Counted from the first letter of the stretch, positions 9,889 to 19,427 are shown. The stretch is DNA of 59,291 nt from Mariprofundus sp. EBB-1 (GCF_003665155.1 NZ_RCFQ01000017.1:1-59291), one strand, 5' to 3'. The notes: generated from the letters alone by a model not told the origin. Made by a program: numbers and translations.

Positions 9889-10808
9889 CAGTCTATGCAG
9901 AATTCTCTGAGTGAATAACGGTTACGGGCAGTAAGATCGATATGACGAAACGGTGCCTTTTTTCCTGCATAGATATCATCTGTTAACCATTGATGTTCTG
10001 CCTCACTATCGGCATCTGATACTGAGGTGCTCCAGACACCTTTTTTGGGTTTTCCAAACTGATCTTTATAAGAAAAATCGGCCAGCCAGCGGTATCCGCG
10101 TGCTTTCAGATCATCTTTCTTGTCAAAGGGAGCTCCGATCGCAAACAGACGCTGGCTCTTCTCCCTGGCACATGCAAGCAGGCTTGCCATGGCCAGTTTG
10201 CCGGAACAGGGCAGGGCTTTTGTTAATAGGTGAAGGGTTGCCTGGGCATCATTCACCGCGCGGTGGCCATCAAAGAAGTAACCCAGCTTATAGGCAATAT
10301 AATCGAGTTTCAGGCTGGAGATGTCTTCATCCTGCCAGGGGATATCATTGAAGGTGCAGGCCCAGTTTGTCTCTTTGACCATAGGCATGCGCCGTTCAAT
10401 CATCTGGCGATCAAAACCGGCATTATGTGCAATAATAAGATCAGATTTGTTCAGCCACTGTATGATTTCATCATCATCGAGTTTTTGCCCTGCGACCATC
10501 TCATCGGTAATGCCGGTGATCTGCTTGACGATATCACTCAATGGTTCGTTTGGATCTTCAAAGCCGTCATAGGTATGCATCACTCTATAAATAAGGCCGC
10601 TTCCTGCATCGTATTCGAACGCAACAAAACCGAGCTCGATAATGACGTCTTTGCTGGTATCCAGGCCTGTGGTCTCGGTATCAATCACGATACCAATACG
10701 TGGTGTTGTAGGCTCACCTGCACTGTAGCGATCAGGCGCTTGCAGGCGTTCAATGACCCTGTATTGATCGGATTGTTCTAAATGCTTGATGGCATCAATA
10801 TCATTCAT
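9888..10808 (-). CDS. DnaQ-like 3'-5' exonuclease
   Basis: DEDDh-type exonuclease. Motif Exo I is [11 protein letters not shown] near residue 43; Exo II is [15 protein letters not shown]; Exo III is [14 protein letters not shown] with the catalytic His. A C-terminal extension after residue 220 contains an [12 protein letters not shown] segment seen in many bacterial exonuclease-domain proteins. The ATG at 10808 follows GAGGA at 8 bases; an upstream GTG at 10844 is less likely. Substrate unknown: it may be DNA or RNA. Coupled to arfB. Confidence 0.85.
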   Translation of the reverse strand: MNDIDAIKHLEQSDQYRVIERLQAPDRYSAGEPTTPRIGIVIDTETTGLDTSKDVIIELGFVAFEYDAGSGLIYRVMHTYDGFEDPNEPLSDIVKQITGITDEMVAGQKLDDDEIIQWLNKSDLIIAHNAGFDRQMIERRMPMVKETNWACTFNDIPWQDEDISSLKLDYIAYKLGYFFDGHRAVNDAQATLHLLTKALPCSGKLAMASLLACAREKSQRLFAIGAPFDKKDDLKARGYRWLADFSYKDQFGKPKKGVWSTSVSDADSEAEHQWLTDDIYAGKKAPFRHIDLTARNRYSLREFCID

Positions 10809-11287
10809 ATATTTAGTTTCCTCATTATCTTCCGAATCATGCACGTTTCTAACGGTTTCTTAAACCGGGTCGATTGCTGGCTTTAACTAAAGTAAAAACA
10901 CAATCGAGCCATAAGGTGAATTGCGTAGCAAGAGAAGCTCCTCTAGGGGACGACTCACGAATGGACGCGAATAAGGCAATAACCATAGATTTTTAATCGT
11001 GAAAATTCGTGGCTACGGTTTTACTGATCACGTACAAAAACTCAGCTATATTACTATGAATGTTAGACGTCCCAATATAATTGGAAATTTACCATAGCAT
11101 GTCTGTGATCGATTATCGGCATGGCTGAGTTTCATAAGTAATCAGGTCTGTTTTTGTCTTTACTTTGCGTAACGTTGCGCCCTTTGTGGTGAAAAAATAC
11201 TGAATATAGTTTGAAACAGAGAGTGTTTTAATGCGATTACCCTGCTGCTAGCGTGGCGCGACGATTCAAGCTTATAAAGGGGTTCTA
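10809..11287. other. Intergenic stretch with repeat copy B and other repeat traces
   Basis: No gene is supported. Copy B of the dispersed repeat fills 10913-11054. At 11158-11200 there is an inverted trace of the ttacgcaaag/caccacaaagg type repeat also seen near 6670. The final part, directly before the glutaredoxin-like gene, has no clear promoter that I can defend. Confidence 0.5.
10913..11054. repeat. Dispersed repeat, copy B
   Basis: 142 bases sharing both ends with copy A at 602-800. Inside, CACGAAT near 10948 and ATTCGTG near 11002 form an inverted repeat. There is no coding capacity. Confidence 0.6.
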
Positions 11288-11689
11288 ATGATAAAAGCGT
11301 TACTGTTAAAGATATTTCGTGAAGGTGTTGGTGGTCTGATGGCTTTTGTCAGTTATTTGACCAGCCCGCGCAAAATCAAACGGGATGTGAAAGAGCAACG
11401 CGAAATCAACAAGCAGGTTGAGTCGATGTCGATGTATCAGTACTTCGCCTGTCCGTTTTGCATCAAAACACGTCGTACCGTGCACCGTTTGAATATTCCA
11501 CTTGAATATCGTGATGCTCAAATCCGTGGTGGTAAACATCGCAATGCGCTAGAACAAGAGGGCGGGGCTATCAAAGTACCCTGTTTGCGTATTGATCACG
11601 ATGATGAAAGTAGCACCTGGTTATACGAATCCAGCGAGATCGTCGCATATTTGAACCAACAGTTTGATCCGGCTCTGAAACAGGGTTAA
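11288..11689 (+). CDS. Glutaredoxin / GST N-terminal domain protein
   Basis: 133 residues. After a basic N-terminal segment of about 45 residues, residues 49-128 form a thioredoxin-fold domain with the redox motif CPFC at 55-58, a cis-Pro in IKVPCLRI and YESSEIVAYL for glutathione contact. A cytoplasmic dithiol glutaredoxin is the best guess. The N-terminal segment (ILLKIF...GGLMAFVSYL) is hydrophobic enough for a membrane-attached form. The convergent Hsp15 gene ends nine bases downstream. Confidence 0.8.
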   Translation: MIKALLLKIFREGVGGLMAFVSYLTSPRKIKRDVKEQREINKQVESMSMYQYFACPFCIKTRRTVHRLNIPLEYRDAQIRGGKHRNALEQEGGAIKVPCLRIDHDDESSTWLYESSEIVAYLNQQFDPALKQG

Positions 11690-11697
11690 GAGAACGT

Positions 11698-12081
11698 TTA
11701 ATCCTCTTTTCGTCTGAATCGAATGATCTGTCGGCGTGCTTTTTTATCCGGCCGTTTATCCGGGGCAGGGGATACATTGAGTTTACGTAGCTCGTGCTGC
11801 ACTTGTCGGGCTTTGATACTTTCTTCATCTTCCTGATATAGGCTTTGCGCCTGTGTCGCTGAACCTCTTTTTTCAGCCAGGCCCGTTACGGTAATGGCAT
11901 AGAGCTCCTGTCCACGCACGATTTTCAGCATATCACCAATCTGTACACCTTTGGATGGTTTTAAACGATCACCATTACACTGAACATGGCCACCATTGAC
12001 CATTTCTGTGGCCAGACTGCGCGTTTTAAAGAAGCGGGCAGCCCACAACCATTTATCGATACGCACCATCTGTTTAGACAT
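11698..12081 (-). CDS. hslR: Ribosome-associated heat shock protein Hsp15 (S4 domain)
   Basis: 127 residues. An S4 RNA-binding domain fills the first 60 residues (MVRIDKWLWAARFFKTRSLATEM... then GGHVQCNGDRLKPSKGV). A basic C-terminal tail follows (KRPDKKARRQIIRFRRKED). Hsp15 binds 50S subunits carrying nascent chains and helps recycle them after heat shock. The ATG at 12081 is used; a TTG two codons earlier is less likely. Monocistronic and convergent with the glutaredoxin-like gene. Confidence 0.9.
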   Translation of the reverse strand: MSKQMVRIDKWLWAARFFKTRSLATEMVNGGHVQCNGDRLKPSKGVQIGDMLKIVRGQELYAITVTGLAEKRGSATQAQSLYQEDEESIKARQVQHELRKLNVSPAPDKRPDKKARRQIIRFRRKED

Positions 12082-12304
12082 GAGCAAATGCTATGCTGCT
12101 CACCTGCATGCAACAATGGAAAAAACCTATGGATTCAATCACTTGTTTTCTGCTTATTAGCGTTTTCATCAGTAGATGATGCGAACATGAAGTAAATTGT
12201 ACGATTATTTTTGAGACAACAGCATCAAAGAGCGGCAGCATTGGCGACTGTTCGCTTCAAAGGCATTGCCGTGGCCGAACACACTACCGCTTGGAGGTGC
12301 CTTC

Positions 12305-12499
12305 TTGGCCAGAGCTAATTTTAAATTTGAGAAACGACAGAAAGAACTCGCTAAGCAGAAAAAGAATGAAGAGAAGCGCTTGCGTAAACTTGAGAAAAGA
12401 AATGAGGATGGTTCAGAGGTGTCTGTTGATACTGAAGTGACCGAAGTTGTTGTTGAGAAGACAGAAGCAGAGAAGCTTGAGGAATTTTTAAACGGATAG
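12305..12499 (+). CDS. Small Lys/Glu-rich coiled-coil protein (64 aa)
   Basis: Best start is a TTG at 12305, because GGAGG lies seven bases upstream and the resulting N-terminus (MARANFKFEKRQKELAKQKK) resembles a conserved small proteobacterial protein of unknown function. The protein is highly charged: a basic helix first, then an acidic and Val-rich tail. A longer reading from an ATG at 12266 would put the ribosome site inside the gene. No function can be assigned. Confidence 0.7.
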   Translation: MARANFKFEKRQKELAKQKKNEEKRLRKLEKRNEDGSEVSVDTEVTEVVVEKTEAEKLEEFLNG

Positions 12500-12714
12500 T
12501 GTTACTGGGGTAGCAATGCATTCGCTATAAGCTACTACGTCATATAATATCGATATTCATTCATTTAGATCGGTATGGTGTTTGAGCTTAGATGAGTGTA
12601 TTCGCAAGCATGCTGCTTGATGCATCAGGACCTTATTGTGTTCAAATGTTGGTTGATTTGAAACAGAAGAGCGGTAACGTGCACAATCTTTTAAACACAC
12701 ATTGGAGTTAGACA

Positions 12715-13843
12715 ATGACCATTGAAGATCAGATCGCAGGATTTAGAACACGGGCAGAGGATTATGCCAGTCGACTTGATGCTATGCGGAGGTCACTTTG
12801 ACGTTGATGCCAAAGAAGAGGATCTGCGTGAGTTAAACGCACGTATTGAAGATCCCTCTCTGTGGGATGATCAGGCAAAAGCGCAACAATTAATGCAGGA
12901 ACGCGCACGTGTGGAAAAAGTGCTGGTGGATTATAAACGAGCTTTTAGTGAGCACGAAGATGCATCCATGTTATTTGAGATGGGTATCGAAGAGCAGGAT
13001 CGTGATTCTCAGATTGAAGCGATCGAAGGCCTTGATGCTGTACAGCGCCAGGTTGAAGCTCTCGAACTGGCCCAGATGCTGGGCGGTGAAACCGATATGG
13101 AATCCGCCTTTCTTGATGTTAATTCCGGTTCCGGTGGTACAGAAGCACAGGATTGGGCTGAAATGTTATTGCGCATGTATTTGCGCTGGGCTGAACGCAA
13201 AGGTTTTAAAACGGAGTTGATGGAATGCACCTATGGTGAAGAGGCCGGTATTAAGTCAGCAACAGTTTCGATCAAGGGCGAATATGCTTATGGTTTTTTA
13301 AAGGCTGAAATTGGTGTGCATCGTCTGGTGCGTAAATCACCATTTGATTCAGGTAATCGTCGCCACACTTCATTCTCATCCGTGTTTGCTTATCCAGATA
13401 TTGATCGCGACATTGATATCGATATTGATCCGGCCGATGTACGTACAGATACCTACCGTGCCAGTGGCTCCGGTGGTCAGCACATTAACAAAACCGATTC
13501 AGCTGTTCGATTGACCCATATTCCAACAGGTGTGGCGGTTCAATGTCAGAATGACCGTTCTCAACATAAAAACCGTGAAGCTTGCTGGAAAATGTTAAAA
13601 GCACGCCTGTACGAACTGGAAATAGAAAAACAGAATTCTGAAAAACAGGCCTTGGAAGATACCAAAACCGATATCGGTTGGGGTCACCAGATTCGTTCGT
13701 ATGTATTGGATCAGTCTCGCATTAAGGATTTGCGCACCGGTATGGAAACCGGTAATACACAGGTATTCCTGGATGGTGATATTGATGCGTTTATTCAGGC
13801 TCAATTGATGGGTATCAAACGCGGTGAAAACGATGGCGAATAA
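12715..13843 (+). CDS. prfB: Peptide chain release factor 2, with programmed +1 frameshift
   Basis: The reading frame from ATG 12715 gives 28 codons and stops at TGA 12799. The sequence continues in the +1 frame from GAC at 12800, giving about 375 residues. CGG AGG TCA CTT TGA C reproduces the known prfB autoregulatory site: an internal Shine-Dalgarno-like GGAGG, slippery CTT and an in-frame UGA that RF2 itself reads. SPF (residues 208-210) recognises UGA/UAA stops and GGQ (253-255) drives peptide release. The mature frame is join(12715..12798,12800..13843). An AGTTA-poor leader with ttggagtt precedes the ATG. Confidence 0.97.
12791..12802 (+). promoter_or_regulatory. prfB programmed frameshift site
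   Basis: GGTCACTTTGAC, preceded by CGGA, contains the internal SD (ggagg at 12788-12792), the slippery CTT at 12796-12798 and TGA at 12799-12801 followed by C, the poor-termination context. It lets RF2 levels control RF2 synthesis. Confidence 0.95.
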
Positions 13844-13861
13844 GGTTTTATTTTAACCGTT

Positions 13862-14149
13862 ATGCAGATGATTCATTTTCCATTTGTTGCATTGCCACTG
13901 GGCTTGGTGTTTTTTGTTGTCGTAACTATGGGACAACAGGTGGATGCCGAAGGTGTCACTGCCTTGCCTTTGCTTACGCTTCTGGTGATCAGTGAGTTTG
14001 CTTTTTTTGCTACTGGCATTGGTGCATATATCGGTTTTAAACAGACGCAACAGGTCGGTTTTAAACCTTTTTATGTGATAGTTTCTATTTTGTGTGCTGT
14101 CTCATCGCTTTTTTTCATGTTCCAAGGCATCAATCTCTGGCCGCTATAG
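13862..14149 (+). CDS. Small membrane protein of unknown function
   Basis: 95 residues with three likely transmembrane segments: residues about 7-24 (FVALPLGLVFFVVVTM), 37-57 (LPLLTLLVISEFAFFATGIG) and 72-90 (FYVIVSILCAVSSLFFMF). No family recognised. It starts 18 bases after prfB and may be expressed from the same message. An inner-membrane location is predicted from the hydrophobic pattern only. Confidence 0.6.
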   Translation: MQMIHFPFVALPLGLVFFVVVTMGQQVDAEGVTALPLLTLLVISEFAFFATGIGAYIGFKQTQQVGFKPFYVIVSILCAVSSLFFMFQGINLWPL

Positions 14150-14306
14150 AACTTTAATAATTTATTGTAACGTGCTGATATACAAGTATTTATTAGTGTT
14201 TTTGTCTTGTTTTCTGTTTTGTCGATAAAAAAATAATTGGATATCTATTCAATGCTCTTAAAAGTATGAACACTTACTAATGGTTTCTTAATCATGATAC
14301 AGGCAG

Positions 14307-14332
14307 CCTTCGCCTCCGGTAATATCCGAAGG
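14307..14332 (+). promoter_or_regulatory. Hairpin covering the ribosome binding site of the DEAD-box helicase gene
   Basis: CCTTCG at 14307-14312 pairs perfectly with CGAAGG at 14327-14332 around a 14-base loop. The right arm contains the only SD-like bases (GAAGG), 9 bases before the ATG at 14342. The message leader (14150-14341) is AT-rich and long, as is common for cold-induced helicase genes. A role as a structural switch is inference. Confidence 0.45.
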
Positions 14333-14341
14333 TGTATATAA

Positions 14342-16276
14342 ATGACAACAAAAGAACAGGAAGAAAAGACAACAATCGAAAAGGTTGAAGTTAAATTAGA
14401 TGAACCCGTACAGGTTAAATTTTCAGATTTAAACTTGATAGCTCCGCTGATTAAAAGCGTGGAAGCATTGGGTTATGAAACTCCATCTCCAATTCAGGCG
14501 CAAACCATTCCACTGCTGCTCGATGGCAAAGATGTGATCGGACAGGCTCAGACTGGTACTGGTAAGACAGGTGCCTTTGCTCTGCCGCTTTTATCCAATA
14601 TCGATTTAAGCCAAAAAAATCCACAGGTGCTGGTGTTGGCTCCAACACGTGAGCTGGCGATTCAGGTTGCAGAAGCATTCCAGACGTATGCACGCCATCT
14701 GAAAGGTTTCAATGTGCTGCCTATTTATGGTGGTCAAAGTTATGAAATTCAGTTGCGTCAACTTAAACGCGGTGTGCATGTTGTGGTGGGAACGCCAGGA
14801 CGTGTGATGGATCACATGCGTCGCAAAACATTGAATTTAAGTAATTTAAAAACACTGGTACTCGATGAAGCCGACGAAATGTTGCGTATGGGCTTTATTG
14901 ATGATGTGAAGTGGGTGCTTGAGCAGCTACCTAAGCAGCGTCAAATCGCACTGTTTTCAGCCACCATGCCACAGGTTATCCGTAAAATTGCCCAGCAGCA
15001 TTTGACTAATCCAATACATGTTAGCATTCAAATGAAAGAAACAACGGCCGAAACTATTCGTCAGCGTTACTGGATGGTGAGTGGTAGAAACAAGGTTGAT
15101 GCCTTGACCCGTGTATTAGAAGCCGAAGCATTTGATGCTGTGATTATTTTTGTGCGCACCAAAACAGCTACCGAAGAACTGGCTGAAAAGCTTTCTGCTC
15201 GTGGTTATTCAGCAACAGCACTTAATGGTGATATTGCTCAGAAGACACGTGAAAATACGGTCAACCGTTTGAAGCAGGGTAAAATCGATATTCTGGTGGC
15301 TACAGATGTAGCTGCGCGTGGTCTTGATGTGCAACGTATTTCGCATGTTATCAACTATGATATTCCACAGGATACAGAATCTTATGTACATCGTATTGGC
15401 CGTACTGGTCGTGCAGGACGAGAAGGCGATGCAATTCTGTTCGTTGCACCTCGTGAAAAGCGCCTATTGTATGCCATTGAGAAAGCAACCAAGAAGAGCA
15501 TTGAAAAGTTTGAAATGCCTACAACTGAAAGCATTAACGATAAACGTATTGAAGAGTTTAAGGATCGTATCACTGAAACATTGGAATCAGGTGAAGGTCT
15601 GACCTTATACACTGAGATTGTTGAGCAGTATCGAAAAGAACATGATGTACCTGCCAATGAGATTGCTGCTGCATTAGCGAAGTTGGCTCAGGGTGATAAG
15701 GCGCTGCTACTTAAGGATGAACCACAACGCAGAGATCGATCAGAGCGCCCACAACGCGCAGAGCGAAATCCACGCTTTGATGCGCCTGAAGATAAACGCA
15801 GAAGTAGCCGTGAAGCATCACGTAATCAGTATGAAGATGAAGATATTAAACCAAGACGTGAATCTACCCGTGGTCCAAAACTTGAACAGGGTATGGAACG
15901 TTTCAGGCTTGATGTTGGTGAAGTTCATGGTGTGAAGCCAGGCAATATTGTTGGTGCAATTGCCAATGAAATTGGTTTGGAAAGTGAGTTTATCGGGCGT
16001 GTCCAAATTCTTGATGATTACAGTATCGTTGATTTGCCGGACGGTATGCCGAAAGCGATCTTCAATGAGCTGAAAAATATTCAGGTCTGCGGGCAACGCC
16101 TCAATGCCAGCCTGCTTGACAGTGCTGCTACTCCACAAAGAGCACCACATAAACAGTTCAAACCCGGACGTGGTAGTGATGGTGATCGTCGTCCATCTCG
16201 TGGTGGCAAGCATGGTGGCCGTGGTCGCTCGGACAATGCTGGTGGCAGAAAGCCACCTCGTCGCAATAAAAAATAA
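14342..16276 (+). CDS. deaD: DEAD-box ATP-dependent RNA helicase, DeaD/CsdA type
   Basis: 644 residues. The Q motif is near 31-55, Walker A AQTGTGKT at 69-76, PTRELA at 101-106, TPGR at 151-154, DEAD at 175-178, SAT near 205 and HRIGRTGRAGR near 350. After the core comes a charged linker, then a DbpA-type RNA-binding domain (LDVGEVHGVKPGNIVGAIANEIGL). The tail is rich in Arg and Gly. This is the layout of DeaD/CsdA, which unwinds rRNA precursors and structured mRNA, especially in the cold. A strong terminator follows. Confidence 0.93.
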   Translation: MTTKEQEEKTTIEKVEVKLDEPVQVKFSDLNLIAPLIKSVEALGYETPSPIQAQTIPLLLDGKDVIGQAQTGTGKTGAFALPLLSNIDLSQKNPQVLVLAPTRELAIQVAEAFQTYARHLKGFNVLPIYGGQSYEIQLRQLKRGVHVVVGTPGRVMDHMRRKTLNLSNLKTLVLDEADEMLRMGFIDDVKWVLEQLPKQRQIALFSATMPQVIRKIAQQHLTNPIHVSIQMKETTAETIRQRYWMVSGRNKVDALTRVLEAEAFDAVIIFVRTKTATEELAEKLSARGYSATALNGDIAQKTRENTVNRLKQGKIDILVATDVAARGLDVQRISHVINYDIPQDTESYVHRIGRTGRAGREGDAILFVAPREKRLLYAIEKATKKSIEKFEMPTTESINDKRIEEFKDRITETLESGEGLTLYTEIVEQYRKEHDVPANEIAAALAKLAQGDKALLLKDEPQRRDRSERPQRAERNPRFDAPEDKRRSSREASRNQYEDEDIKPRRESTRGPKLEQGMERFRLDVGEVHGVKPGNIVGAIANEIGLESEFIGRVQILDDYSIVDLPDGMPKAIFNELKNIQVCGQRLNASLLDSAATPQRAPHKQFKPGRGSDGDRRPSRGGKHGGRGRSDNAGGRKPPRRNKK

Positions 16277-16316
16277 CGCATAAGCGAGAGTTATTAATAT
16301 TGGCTGATGCTAGAAA

Positions 16317-16352
16317 GGGCGGGTATAGTAAATCTATCCCCGCCCTTTTTTT
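16317..16352 (+). terminator. Rho-independent terminator after deaD
   Basis: GGGCGGGTATAG pairs with CTATCCCCGCCC (11 of 12 positions) around a five-base loop, followed by seven T. It lies between the convergent deaD and thrB genes; the T-run serves the plus strand. Confidence 0.9.
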
Positions 16353-16359
16353 GCGGCTT

Positions 16360-17292
16360 CTAATTTCGATGGAACTGTAATTTCTGGCGATATTCTTCCG
16401 GATTTTTGGTCTGAACCATGGCTCCGCCACGTGGGAAAATAGCATCAAAAAGGCGTGATACCCAAAAGCGTAACGCGGCTAGCCTCAACAAGAGAGGTAG
16501 CGCATGTAATTCTTCTTTCTCAAGTGGTCTGACAGACTGATAACCATTCATAAAGGCTTTGATGCGTCTATCATCTGCATCACATAACAGTACAGCCTGA
16601 GCATTTAAGGATATGGCAATATCCATTGCAAACGATGAGTCGTGGGCATAATAAAAGTCGATAATGCCTGATACATGGTCTCCTTCGAATAGAATATTAT
16701 CTACAAACAGATCACCATGAATAACGCCGCATGGTAGAGCCGGCAGTTCACAGGTTGATTGGAAATTTAGTTCGGAACGCAATAGGTCAGCTGCGGTATT
16801 ACCATATAGTTCAACTGTTTTATCGAGTACGGCAGCAATGTGTTCTGCCAACCAGTTCGGTCCGGTCGGATTGTCTCTGTGCATAGTGAAATCAGAACCC
16901 GCCAGATGCAATTGAGCCATAGCCTGACCGGATGATGTCAATTGTGCTTCGTTGAGTTCATCAAGCGTACGGCCGCTTAAGCACGATACAATACAGCCCT
17001 GTTTTCCATCTATTTCAAATAATAATGAATCATCTTTGCGTTGCATTACATCCGGACACTCCAGACCATTTGAGGCCAGATGCTTCATCAGATACATGAA
17101 ATACGGCAGTTCATCAGCTTCCAGGCGTTCAAAGATGGTGAGCACATATCGTCTGTTCTGATCGGTATCGATAAAGAAATTACTATTTTCAATTCCTGCA
17201 GCAATGCCTTCAAAAGAGGAGAGGGTGCCAATATTGTAATCAGCCAGAATTGTGCTGATATCAGCGTGTGTGAGTTCAGTATATACAGACAT
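16360..17292 (-). CDS. thrB: Homoserine kinase, type II (APH fold)
   Basis: 310 residues. The sequence follows the ThrB2 family of aminoglycoside-phosphotransferase-like homoserine kinases: MSVYTELT start, EGIAAGIENSNFF for nucleotide binding, HGDLFVDN at 192-199 (catalytic Asp and Asn) and IDFYYAHD at 211-218 (Mg-binding Asp). It phosphorylates homoserine to O-phosphohomoserine for threonine synthesis in the cytoplasm. No other threonine genes are nearby. It stands alone on the minus strand. Confidence 0.92.
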   Translation of the reverse strand: MSVYTELTHADISTILADYNIGTLSSFEGIAAGIENSNFFIDTDQNRRYVLTIFERLEADELPYFMYLMKHLASNGLECPDVMQRKDDSLLFEIDGKQGCIVSCLSGRTLDELNEAQLTSSGQAMAQLHLAGSDFTMHRDNPTGPNWLAEHIAAVLDKTVELYGNTAADLLRSELNFQSTCELPALPCGVIHGDLFVDNILFEGDHVSGIIDFYYAHDSSFAMDIAISLNAQAVLLCDADDRRIKAFMNGYQSVRPLEKEELHALPLLLRLAALRFWVSRLFDAIFPRGGAMVQTKNPEEYRQKLQFHRN

Positions 17293-17471
17293 TAGCGAAT
17301 CATAACGGCTACTGCCTACAACATATACAGCTTTTACGGAGCCACTAGCGTATAAAAGACGATGCTTATCATCAAGCGACCCGGTGAGTTTAAAATATCT
17401 CTGATTTGCAGCTGCTAGCGAGGCTTAAAAGGGTTCTTCATTAGTAGGATGGTGCTCATGCGCGATGAACC

Positions 17472-17503
17472 AAAAAAAAGCCCACGGATTCATCCGTGGG
17501 CTT
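17472..17503 (-). terminator. Rho-independent terminator of the OmpA-like lipoprotein gene
   Basis: Read on the minus strand, GCCCACGGAT and ATCCGTGGGC form a perfect 10-bp stem around two bases, followed by eight T. It starts about 28 bases past the stop of the gene at 17531. Confidence 0.92.
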
Positions 17504-17530
17504 TGATGTTGGACAGTTTGTTATTGCAGC

Positions 17531-18223
17531 TTACTGAATATCGTTGTTTGGAATAATCAGCATTTCAACACGGCGGTTTAACTGCATGCCTGCTTGTGTG
17601 TCATTGGATGCCCTTGGTTGAGATTCACCACGGCCTTCCACGCCAATCCTGTTGGATGCCATACCACGATCCATTAAATACCATTTCACTGCCTGAGCGC
17701 GCTGCTCGGATAGTTGCTGATTATACTGGGCTGAGCCACGGCTATCCGTATGACCGGTAATGTTGATCGAAGTGCGTGGATAACGGCTCAAGATATCAGC
17801 TACTTTATCGAGCGTGTTATGAAAGGAGGGGGTTAATTTTGCTGAGTTGGACGCGAAAGATATTTCACTATTCATGGTGATCTTGAGGTTCTCATTTTGA
17901 AGTCGCTCAATCTCAATCTGTGATCTACGCTGCTCTTCAGCCAGGGCACGTTTAAATTCTTGTTCCTGTTTATCCATATACATGCCTGTACCGGCTCCGA
18001 GTGCTCCACCTGCAGCACCACCAATCAAAGCACCACGTAATGCACCACCGGAATGATCATTTTGAAATCCGATAACAGCACCTGCAAGTGCACCTACAGC
18101 AGCACCTATAGCGGCATTCTGCTTGGTGTTTTTGTTTGGATCATTCGGGTCAACAACTGGATTGCTGGCACAACTGGTCAATACAATGCTTGCAGTAATA
18201 GCAATGAATACAATTCTTTTCAT
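17531..18223 (-). CDS. OmpA-family outer membrane lipoprotein with glycine zipper
   Basis: 230 residues. The signal peptide ends in the lipobox LTSC (Cys18), so a lipoprotein is predicted. Residues about 37-83 are a glycine-zipper region (AAIGAAVGALAGAVIG, then GGALRGALIGGAAGGALG). A short coiled coil follows, then a C-terminal OmpA domain (residues about 110-230) with NITGHTDSRGSAQYNQQLSEQRA, which binds peptidoglycan. This is the YiaD-type layout linking outer membrane to cell wall. It has its own terminator. Confidence 0.9.
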   Translation of the reverse strand: MKRIVFIAITASIVLTSCASNPVVDPNDPNKNTKQNAAIGAAVGALAGAVIGFQNDHSGGALRGALIGGAAGGALGAGTGMYMDKQEQEFKRALAEEQRRSQIEIERLQNENLKITMNSEISFASNSAKLTPSFHNTLDKVADILSRYPRTSINITGHTDSRGSAQYNQQLSEQRAQAVKWYLMDRGMASNRIGVEGRGESQPRASNDTQAGMQLNRRVEMLIIPNNDIQ

Positions 18224-18392
18224 GATAATTCTCCATTTATTCTAATCTTCAACGAAAACCAAATGATACTTCTCTCAGTGAAACCTAACTATAGCCAAAG
18301 CTTATATAGTATAGGCGATAAACCCAAGCGGAATAAACGCACTGGTAGTGAACTTTTTTGCAGCTAGGTGACTTTTTATACAGAGTGGCGCA

Positions 18393-19220
18393 ATGGATGA
18401 ATCCTTACTTAGATTGACTGCTTTTATCACGGTCTTATTAAGCATGGCGTGTGCTGAATTTTTATACCCACGTCGAGCCCTGGTGATGGGGTATAAACGC
18501 TGGCCAGCCAATATTGGCATCATTGTGTTGGATATGTTGCTGGTTCGGATACTATTTCCTGCTGGTGCGGTAGGGGCTGCATGGTGGGCCAACAGTCATA
18601 GCTTTGGACTGTTTAACTGGCTGGGATGGAATGAGAGTGTATCCGTTATTCTCGCAGTGATCTTGCTGGATTTAGTGGTATATGGACAACATGTGCTTTT
18701 TCATGCGGTGCCATGGTTATGGCGTTTGCATATAGTGCATCATGCTGACAAGGAAATTGATGTCTCTACCGGACTGCGCTTTCATCCGCTTGAAATCATG
18801 CTGTCAATATTGATTAAAATCAGTGCTGTCGTACTGCTTGGGGCACCTGTTCTGGCAGTATTAATGTTTGAAATAATACTTAATGCAATGGCGATGTTTA
18901 ATCATTCCAATGTACGTTTACCACTTAGGCTAGATGCGATATTACGATGGTTGGTGATTACACCTGATGTTCATCGTATTCATCACTCTATCATCAAGGC
19001 TGAAACTAATAGTAATTTTGGCTTTAATCTGTCACTCTGGGATCGGTTTTTTGGCACGTTTCGCGCGCAACCAACGCTAGGTCATACTGATATGGTGATT
19101 GGGTTGGAACATTTACAGGATGCATCAACGCATCATATTGGGTTTATGCTGCGCTTGCCGTTTAGCGGTAATATCGGCCAGTATCCGATGCTGAAAAAAT
19201 CAATAAAGCGGAGAGGTTGA
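18393..19220 (+). CDS. Sterol desaturase / fatty acid hydroxylase family membrane protein
   Basis: 275 residues with several hydrophobic segments and the histidine clusters of the family: HVLFHAVPWLWRLHIVHH, then the LRFHP segment and HRIHHSI. These His residues bind a di-iron centre that hydroxylates or desaturates lipids at the membrane face. The end WDRFFGTF is also typical. The lipid substrate is unknown. The next gene starts three bases downstream, so the three genes to 20460 likely form an operon. Confidence 0.88.
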   Translation: MDESLLRLTAFITVLLSMACAEFLYPRRALVMGYKRWPANIGIIVLDMLLVRILFPAGAVGAAWWANSHSFGLFNWLGWNESVSVILAVILLDLVVYGQHVLFHAVPWLWRLHIVHHADKEIDVSTGLRFHPLEIMLSILIKISAVVLLGAPVLAVLMFEIILNAMAMFNHSNVRLPLRLDAILRWLVITPDVHRIHHSIIKAETNSNFGFNLSLWDRFFGTFRAQPTLGHTDMVIGLEHLQDASTHHIGFMLRLPFSGNIGQYPMLKKSIKRRG

Positions 19221-19223
19221 ACC

Positions 19224-19427
19224 GTGTGTGATAGCAAAGTAAATCGCTGTGAATGCGTCAATAAAACGTTTGAACAATTGAAACAGTATGAAAATTTTGA
19301 AGCAGCTCAGGCTGCCACGCATTGTGGTACTGAATGTGAAGGTTGTATTCCCTATATAAAATTGATGTTTGCTAGCGGCGAAAACGAATTTGATATTGAT
19401 GATCCACGTTTGAATGCATATGAATAA
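19224..19427 (+). CDS. BFD-like [2Fe-2S]-binding protein
   Basis: 67 residues from a GTG start with a GGAGAGG site upstream. The cysteines C9-x-C11 and C38-x2-C41 match the ligand spacing of bacterioferritin-associated ferredoxin (Bfd) proteins; two more cysteines are at 2 and 34. Bfd proteins pass electrons to ferritins or regulate iron use. Here no ferritin gene is close, so the partner is unknown. The last 14 bases overlap the next gene. Confidence 0.7.
   Translation: MCDSKVNRCECVNKTFEQLKQYENFEAAQAATHCGTECEGCIPYIKLMFASGENEFDIDDPRLNAYE

Noticed and set aside
6938-11244. 16-base exact repeat taatgcgattaccctg at 6938 and 11228
   Set aside because: One copy lies inside a gene and there is no similarity beyond the word; one such match is expected by chance in a window of this size.
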